Shown here: piece after piece, positions 57,905-64,000 of the stretch
How the letters are laid out: every line of letters starts with the position of its first letter
Numbering within the stretch: position 1 is the first letter of the stretch
From: Leucaena leucocephala
Lineage: Eukaryota; Streptophyta; Magnoliopsida; Fabales; Fabaceae
Length of the DNA: 64,000 nucleotides
Direction of reading: 5' to 3'
NCBI GenBank assembly: GCA_037074615.1
Contig: CM073527.1
Span: 4,552,848 to 4,616,847, forward strand
Notes under the pieces: model-generated
What the model was told of the DNA's origin: nothing
The model's database searches: none
What the model saw: only the letters and a program-made list of their open reading frames with translations
Position numbers and translations under genes: made by a program

Positions 57905-58680
57905 GGCCCTTTCTTGTGGCCCACCTCTATTATTCTCTTTTCTTGAGGCCCAACTTCTCCTACACCTTGATTTTTACCAATGATCTTCTCTCTCCACTTT
58001 GACATGTCAGATTGGGTCTAGACTTCCTCCACATTCAACGCGTTAAAGCGTTATCCTAGCCCTCCCATAATATTGTTACAAGAGTCCCACCTTATTTCAT
58101 TCCCCTTCCTATTTGGGTTTAGTCATCAGAGTCACCGTGGTCTTTAAACCACCATCTAGGTACTAAGCCCCTCAGTGGAACCTTCTTCTCCTCTACTTTT
58201 CTCTACAATATTTGAATCTACCATAGATGTCAAGTTTGATGGTTGCTCGTTAGAACAAGCTTGTTTTCCATTACCCTGCCTGCATGACCTTTTTATATGG
58301 GCAGAGACTTACATTATCTCCATATCAGCCACAGTTGAAACAAATCAAATGTATGCCCTCATATTGTACCCTATACGCCTTCCAATTAATCAAGATCAAA
58401 GGATGTTATGGCGCAGTTAAATCAAGCTCAACACATATTCTAGTAAATTGCCTCTTCTTTCTTTTAAAAGTTGGTTGGACAATCTTCAGTACCTTCCCAA
58501 CCTGAGATCCCAGTACATGCAATATGCCCTGGTTATAGTAATCTAAGGATAAGAGTGAGATATATATCCAAGCGGCAATTTTCATTATTTGTTTATTCTC
58601 AAGGTCAAAATCTTGCTTCCAGGGTTACACCGCTATATAGTGATCAAATAGTAGGAATAGTCCGTAGTTAACACTAAGTC
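57905..58680 (-). pseudogene. LINE-2 of window: ORF1 with CCHC knuckle
   Basis: The minus strand reads KIAAWIYISLLSLDYYNQGI, then RKKRQFTRICVELDLTAP, an in-frame stop, WKAYRVQYEGIHLICFNCG, a stop in the knuckle, then YGDNVSLCPY (58600-58300). It matches the DUF4283 plus CCHC (CFNCGxYGH) layout of plant L1 ORF1, with Asp in place of the knuckle His. The remaining part to 57905 is a low-complexity linker. No N-terminal DUF4283 start is seen beyond about 58680, so the LINE is 5'-truncated. Confidence 0.8.
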
Positions 58681-58689
58681 ATAGTCCTC

Positions 58690-59479
58690 TTGGGTAGAGA
58701 ATCTCATCACAAAGAAACTTGTGTGAGATATTTATTATTATAACATATTTAGATATTAATTAGGATAATTAATAAATATTTATGAGTGTGGCCCGTAGTC
58801 ATTGGGCCCAGTTCAAGGTGAGTTATTGACTCAATTTGTTTAAGGTTAATTTTCTGATGGTGAAAATTAACAATTCAGTTTTATCGTGCTATCACTTTCT
58901 GAGTTCAGAGCGAAACCTAATTCTCAACTCACTTTTGAAGGTTCCCCACTGGTGATGGCAATAACATTTACTTCAGTTGTAGTCATTAGACTCGGATCTA
59001 TAACCGTTTAAGCGAAGGCATGGTTATTAGCTGATGAGTAGGTAAGCATTTAATGTGTTGCCAGAAGTAGAAAGTTTCCATTACATGTAGCCTTCATCAT
59101 TTCGAATAAGTAGCCTTTTCTAAATACGTTCAATCAAAAAGGATCAGTTAGTTGTTCAAAGCATTAATTGAGTATATAAACTATTAATAAATAACTTGTT
59201 TGAAGGATTGAGTTCATAATTAAATTTAGATGGTTTTTTAGAAACAATATGATGTATTAATCGATTGATGCATAGTTAGTATGTGAGATAGAAAAATATA
59301 GTATCACACTAATTAGTTTATTAAAGCATATACAATGTAAAATTGTGATGATAAGTTTTTCAAAAGAATTATTATGAAGAATAATGGGAAACATAGACAA
59401 ATTATTACTTGAATCAATCATATAAATTAGGAAATCAGTTTGTACTTTAAAACATAGATATATTTGAAGTTTCTGAAGT
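58690..59479. other. Intergenic sequence
   Basis: No coding motif seen. Bases 58790-59000 are more mixed in composition, the rest AT-rich. Confidence 0.3.
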
Positions 59480-59945
59480 TAATCAATTAATATTAATTAA
59501 TCAAATTCCCAGTCGATTAATGTGTCTAGAAGAATTGAATTAGAAAATATTCAATAAAAATTAATCAAACAGTTAATCTGTTAATACAAATTAATCGATT
59601 AACAAATGGATTAATTGATTTATGTTTAATTTCACAAAATTGTGCTTCACTAATTAATCGAATAGTTAACAAATTAATATAAATTAATCGATTAATATAA
59701 GTATCTTTGTTTAAGATAAAACTATTTTTAATCTTGTAATCGATTAACCAATTAATTAATTTTAATTAATTGATTAACCAATTAATTAATTGGCTCATTA
59801 ACTTACTTTTAGAAGGTTAGCTCTTTACATTAATCGATTAATGGCCACTTATTAATTGATTAATTGGTTTACATTTGTAAAACAAAATGTTGCACTTATA
59901 TTAATCTAACATCTAACCGATTAATTGATATTACTCGATTAATTC
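59480..59945. repeat. Array of ATTAATCGATTAAT-like palindromes
   Basis: Within about 465 bases there are many near copies of TTAATCGATTAA and TTAATTGATTAATT, including AAATTAATCGATTAAC, AAATTAATCGATTAATA, CATTAATCGATTAATGG and CTCGATTAATTC, at irregular spacing. It is not a fixed-period tandem repeat. Possible readings are a degenerate satellite, a TIR-element interior, or a cluster of homeodomain-type TAAT sites. Confidence 0.6.
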
Positions 59946-60831
59946 AACTATCTTTTACTTTTAATAATATTTAATCATAGAATCATCTTGAGAAATACTT
60001 TTTGATAATATTTGAATATAGAAAATAACCTATCACTTTATAACACTATATTTTTCAAAAATATCTACAAAACATATTTTTGATTAAACTTTTAGAATGG
60101 ACTAGTATCTTTAAATTATTCTTAATATAACTAAAGACTTTTTGTTATTTGGCATCATCAAAATATATTTAATCTAACATTTCTTATATTTTATAACTTG
60201 GTTACCACTCAATTATTCAAATACTTTTTTTTAAAAAAAAAGTGTAGGGTCCAGCATATTAAACATCTTAAACTTGAAAGGCTGAATTGGACAAGTTAAA
60301 CTTCAGAGATGAACTAAATCAAAACTACAATCACTAAATAATTAATTTTTCCAAAATTTTTCATACATTAAAATAAAAAACTATCATTTTAAAAAATTGA
60401 ATAAAATAAAAATTTCAACTATCCAAATTTAATTTAAATAGTCCAGGTATAAGATAATAAAGATGATTGAGCCGAAAATTACAAACACGTGAGTGTATTC
60501 GTATGTATTTATGCATGTATAGCTAGAGAGTTTTAAAAAATATGCATAGTGAATCCTAATTTATTTTTTATATTTGCAGAATAGTCAAATCCTAGTTCAT
60601 CAAAAATTTTAATTTTTTTTCATTTTTCTTTGGAAAATCATAAAAAATGATTAGATGATTTCCTTATTTAGATGAGAAAGAAACTTTATTCATTTGGTAA
60701 CGATTTTCCACTTAATTGGTGACCACAATTATGAGCTTATTATTAGAAATGGATGAATATGTTAGGTATTATGGAGGTTTTGTCTTTGCATAGTTGAATG
60801 CTTATACAATTTTGAGTTAGATAGATGTTTT
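59946..60831. other. AT-rich intergenic sequence
   Basis: Nothing coding or repetitive was recognised. Confidence 0.3.
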
Positions 60832-60847
60832 AATTGACTACGGAAAT

Positions 60848-61035
60848 ACCAACAGGGATTGATCTAAGTAGTAAGCGGTTTGGTATCACTTAAACGAGGT
60901 CTTGAGTTCAAGCATTAGTATATGCAAAAAATCCCCGTTAGGAGACTCATCTACCATAGCCAGGTGCGCGACACGAGTTTGATCCGGATATAGTCAAGAC
61001 AAAACTCCAGTAAATCAGGCGAGCAACTGAAACAA
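60848..61035 (+). mobile_element. tRNA-derived SINE, second family
   Basis: Flanked by AATTGACTACGGAAAT (60832-60847) and AATTGACCACGGAAT (61036-61050), a TSD with one internal mismatch. An A-box-like AGTAGTAAGCGGTT (about 60868) and a B-box-like GAGTTCAAGCAT (60904-60915) mark a tRNA-like head. The body differs from the 57621 SINE, so it is a different family. A short A-rich tail (AAACAAA) precedes the right TSD. Confidence 0.7.
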
Positions 61036-61050
61036 AATTGACCACGGAAT

Positions 61051-62789
61051 TTTTGTTTTGAGAGTTAGTTGATGGGAAGCGTAAGTTTGACTTATAATAT
61101 ATATATATACTACAGATTTTTGGAATATGAATTCATTCTACGCAAGAAAACATTAATTAAATGAATTCACTGAACAGACAAATTATGATGACCATTCTTA
61201 TATTAATTAATTGATGATTTATTATTAAATTACCATTAATTATATATATATATATATATATATAATTTATGAGAACTACTTACATACTCTGATACATCAT
61301 CTGAACTTTGTCAAATCGAAACACAATAACTAAACATTTTTAATCCTAGTTGACTAATGATTTATATGAAATAATTCATATTTGATATTTTTTAAAATTA
61401 AAATATATATTTTTCTTAAAAATAAAGTAAATCATGAACTTTTTTTAGACGAGTCATTACCTAAATTGTTGCATTTTGTTAGATAAAATTCAGATGGCAT
61501 TACACTCTTAGACTAAAGTATATAAGTATTTCTCCCAAATTATTAGGTGATGTTACACATTATCCATTTCACTATTTTTAAGAATAAATTGAGTTTTTTT
61601 ATTTTTAATTTTAAACAATTAATATAGTAATATAAAATTTATAACAAATCACACAAAGTCAAGAAAAGTATCTTATTTTACAAATTACATGAGCTATATA
61701 TGTTGTTAAACATGATGCTAAGCATCAAATCCAAATCCCACATATTTGAAGTCAAAATTTTCAAATTTAAATGTGTTCTTTTCAAATTCTTTCTTCCAAA
61801 AAAAATCATATGTACCTTCATATTTCTTTAGTTCATTTCATTTCTTCTTCTTTTTTTGTTATTTTTCCCTTATCTTTTCTTCCTTGTTTCCCATTGGGCA
61901 CTCTATCCCCTACCCCTCTTCAGTTGTTCTATATTTATTTTATGTATACATATCGATCTTTGATATATTTTTCTAAATGATACTTATAAAAAATTGAAAA
62001 GAACAGTATACGTCGTGTTCAATTGAAATTTTAGTTCTGAGTATTGGACGTGTTTGCTCGGTCAATATGAGATTGTGAACCCAAAGTTTGATTTATGCCT
62101 ATCTCTTTCAAACCCGTAGTGGCATAAGCTTCTTCATCAACATCTTGTTGATGGTTTTTTCTTGTTGCGACGTCACTATTGCGAGGATTTTTCATTGGGT
62201 GTATCACTTGCTCATGTTCTGTTGAAGGATCTTCAACGTTGTGTTTGTGGTTGGATATTTATGTTACAATGGGTATTGTAATAGTTGTATATGAGGTTTA
62301 TATGCCATGTCTTCTGAACTCTCTTAAAAGCCAGTGTCTATATGTTGTTGTCATGTGTCTGCTATCATTTATTGTGTCATTACGTGACTGAACTCATCTG
62401 CTTATTTAATAAATTGATTATTTTATCAAAAAAAAGAAAATATATTATATATTCAATCAGTTCATGCATATATTTTTCTTTTTTCAATTTTTTTTCTTGT
62501 GAAGTAGCCTTGAGCAAAGGCATGCCAAAGGTCTAAACCTCAAATTTCTATGAACTGGCCAGCTGACTTGTAATCAAGGAAAAATAAGTGCTCAGAGTAC
62601 TTTTTCACAACTTCTCCGAATGCGAGAATTAAAAAGCAATTTAAAATAGATGTGAAAATTCAGAATTTGGAAGAAATGAAACTTATTGATGCTTCCCCCA
62701 CATACAATTTTGTTTGTAACATTTCTAGGCCAACTTTATATGCATACACAGACTCATACTACAAACAAATAGATATTTTATAATGATTA
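61051..62789. other. AT-rich intergenic sequence
   Basis: No recognised coding sequence. Overlapping plus-strand ORFs of 69-76 codons at 61746-61980 are Phe/Ser-rich low-complexity translations of pyrimidine-rich DNA. Confidence 0.3.
61241..61264. repeat. (TA)n microsatellite
   Basis: Twelve uninterrupted TA dinucleotides. Confidence 0.95.
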
Positions 62790-64000
62790 TTTAATAGCAT
62801 TTCTAGTGATTTTAACCACTAGGAAAAAAAAGTTTTCTAGTGGTTGAGCCAACTGTTTAAAAAAAGTTTTCTAGTGGTTGGCCCAATAGCTAAAAAATCT
62901 AGTGCTAGAAACATGTTTCTAGCTATTCTAGACAACCACTACACATAGTGGTCAAAACGTTTTAATATTTTTAGCAGTTCAGTAAAATGATAAAACAAAC
63001 ATAGTAGGAGAAGCCAAAGGGATGACGTTATTAGCAGTTCCCTGAACTACTACAGAGTGCATGGTGGCTGTTGGGAGACAAAATTTTCATGATAACACCA
63101 GAATTTCTAGTGATTGGGAACCGTTAGAAATGTAGCTTCAAGATATGAATTTTTAAAATTTTGGTCCCGCGTTTAGTCTCCACATTTAAATTCTTTCATA
63201 GATTTGTTATTTTCTAACAGTTATAAAACTGCTAAAAAGTTCATTCCAAGTGGGAAAAAATAAAAATCTATTTTTTTATTATTATAAAATATAATATTAT
63301 TAATTAGGAAACTATTAGATATATTATATGAGATGATTATATTGATATGTGTATTAGCAATGTATTCCAAGTTGTATATAAAAATATATTGTGATAAATA
63401 ATAAGTAATTAAATTATTATTCTATCATATGAGTTTAATTTAGTTTGTCAAGCAAATTGAGTTAGAGATGCAAGAATTGGATATGTGATAGTTTGTAGGA
63501 TTGAACTTCAATTTATAAGTTAAAAAATTGGTTAGACTGGGTGAGATGAAGAAAGAAAATTTGAAAGAAGAAAATATAAATATGTTAGTAAACTACATAT
63601 GAAAATAAATAAAGATGTATAAAGTAAATAAAGCCTTACCATGTAAAGAAAAAATGATGAGGAGAAGGAGAGAAGAAGGAATTTTAAGGAAAGATTTGAA
63701 GGAGAGGAAATGGAGGAAAAGGAACATGGGAGTGAATGAATTAGGGGTGAATTAGTATTTATAGAGGTCTGAGAAGCATTTCTGGTGGTTTTGCTTATTG
63801 CTAGTGGTTTTGTGCATTTCTAGTGGTTTCATTATTGAGACAATCTCTAATGCTTCTTAGAACCACTAGAAATGCAAAACAATTAATTTTTAAAAAATTA
63901 AATCAATTTTGATTTATTTATACATATTTAATTTATGTATAAAAAGAAATTATTACATGAATAATAGAGATCAATGATTATATTATTCTTGATCATCATC
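62790..64000. mobile_element. CACTA-like subterminal repeat region (partial)
   Basis: The motif ATTTCTAGTGGTT or its complement AACCACTAGAAAT recurs, with variants, about ten times: near 62797, 62833, 62866, 62905, 62933, 63100, 63776, 63800, 63817 and 63858. Both orientations occur. Short CACTA-containing subterminal repeats in both orientations are typical of CACTA (En/Spm) elements. No transposase, no 3-bp TSD and no terminal CACTA end was found, and the element probably runs past the window. Confidence 0.45.

Noticed and set aside
60848..61035. Functional tRNA gene
   Set aside because: Box-like motifs are present, but no cloverleaf with matching acceptor stem can be drawn, and the TSD and A-rich tail fit a SINE.

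Overview
The window is eukaryotic nuclear DNA from a flowering plant, most likely a eudicot. It is AT-rich, has a split gene with consensus GT-AG introns, and is packed with Ty1/copia, Ty3/gypsy, plant L1-type LINE, SINE and TIR-element remnants plus an endogenous caulimovirid. I recognise one apparently functional protein gene. No bacterial-style operon, CRISPR array, or tRNA/rRNA gene was seen.

The gene is a DEAD-box RNA helicase of the Has1/DDX18 group (Arabidopsis RH27/RH51-like) on the plus strand at 19643-24887. It has 12 coding exons, all introns in phase 0, and a predicted 591-residue product with every helicase motif. A hAT-like miniature element lies just upstream of its TATA box. 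Intron 3 carries an antisense, 5'-truncated LINE with a 15-bp target-site duplication (TSD) and a short A tail. The last codons look as if they may have lost the family's usual C-terminus through a frameshift.

Left part (1-18900): a copia gag fragment (985-1590); a 2.18-kb foldback Mutator-like element (2484-4665) made almost wholly of ~21-bp repeats in opposite orientation and flanked by a perfect 9-bp TSD; two copies of a hAT-like element; a truncated SINE; and a minus-strand LINE (RNase H at 13000-13630, zinc-finger and reverse transcriptase at 16690-18490) split by a ~3-kb gypsy-type LTR-like sequence.

Middle (27900-46600): remains of a caulimovirid endogenous viral element. Its primer-binding site and movement-protein half lie on the plus strand (27961-29718), and its coat protein-protease-RT-RNase H half lies on the minus strand (30245-34220), so the two halves face each other. 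Next come an internally deleted and duplicated copia element with LTRs (35198-38459), a SINE tail, a gypsy integrase relic, a second copy of the ~2.8-kb LTR-like sequence, and a perfect 60-bp tandem duplication.

Right part (46600-64000): a minus-strand LINE (ORF1, endonuclease, partial RT, zinc finger, RNase H) interrupted by a nearly complete 7.5-kb copia element (48780-56283, TSD CTTAT) and by a SINE (57621-57888, 16-bp TSD). The copia element has an extra reading frame between its 5' LTR and gag. Beyond it lie an array of ATTAATCGATTAAT-like palindromes, another SINE, and a CACTA-like subterminal repeat region at the window edge.

Apart from the helicase, nearly every coding trace is broken by stops and frameshifts. 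The interest lies in the transposon architecture, the insertion order that can be read from nesting and TSDs, and the copia leader ORF.
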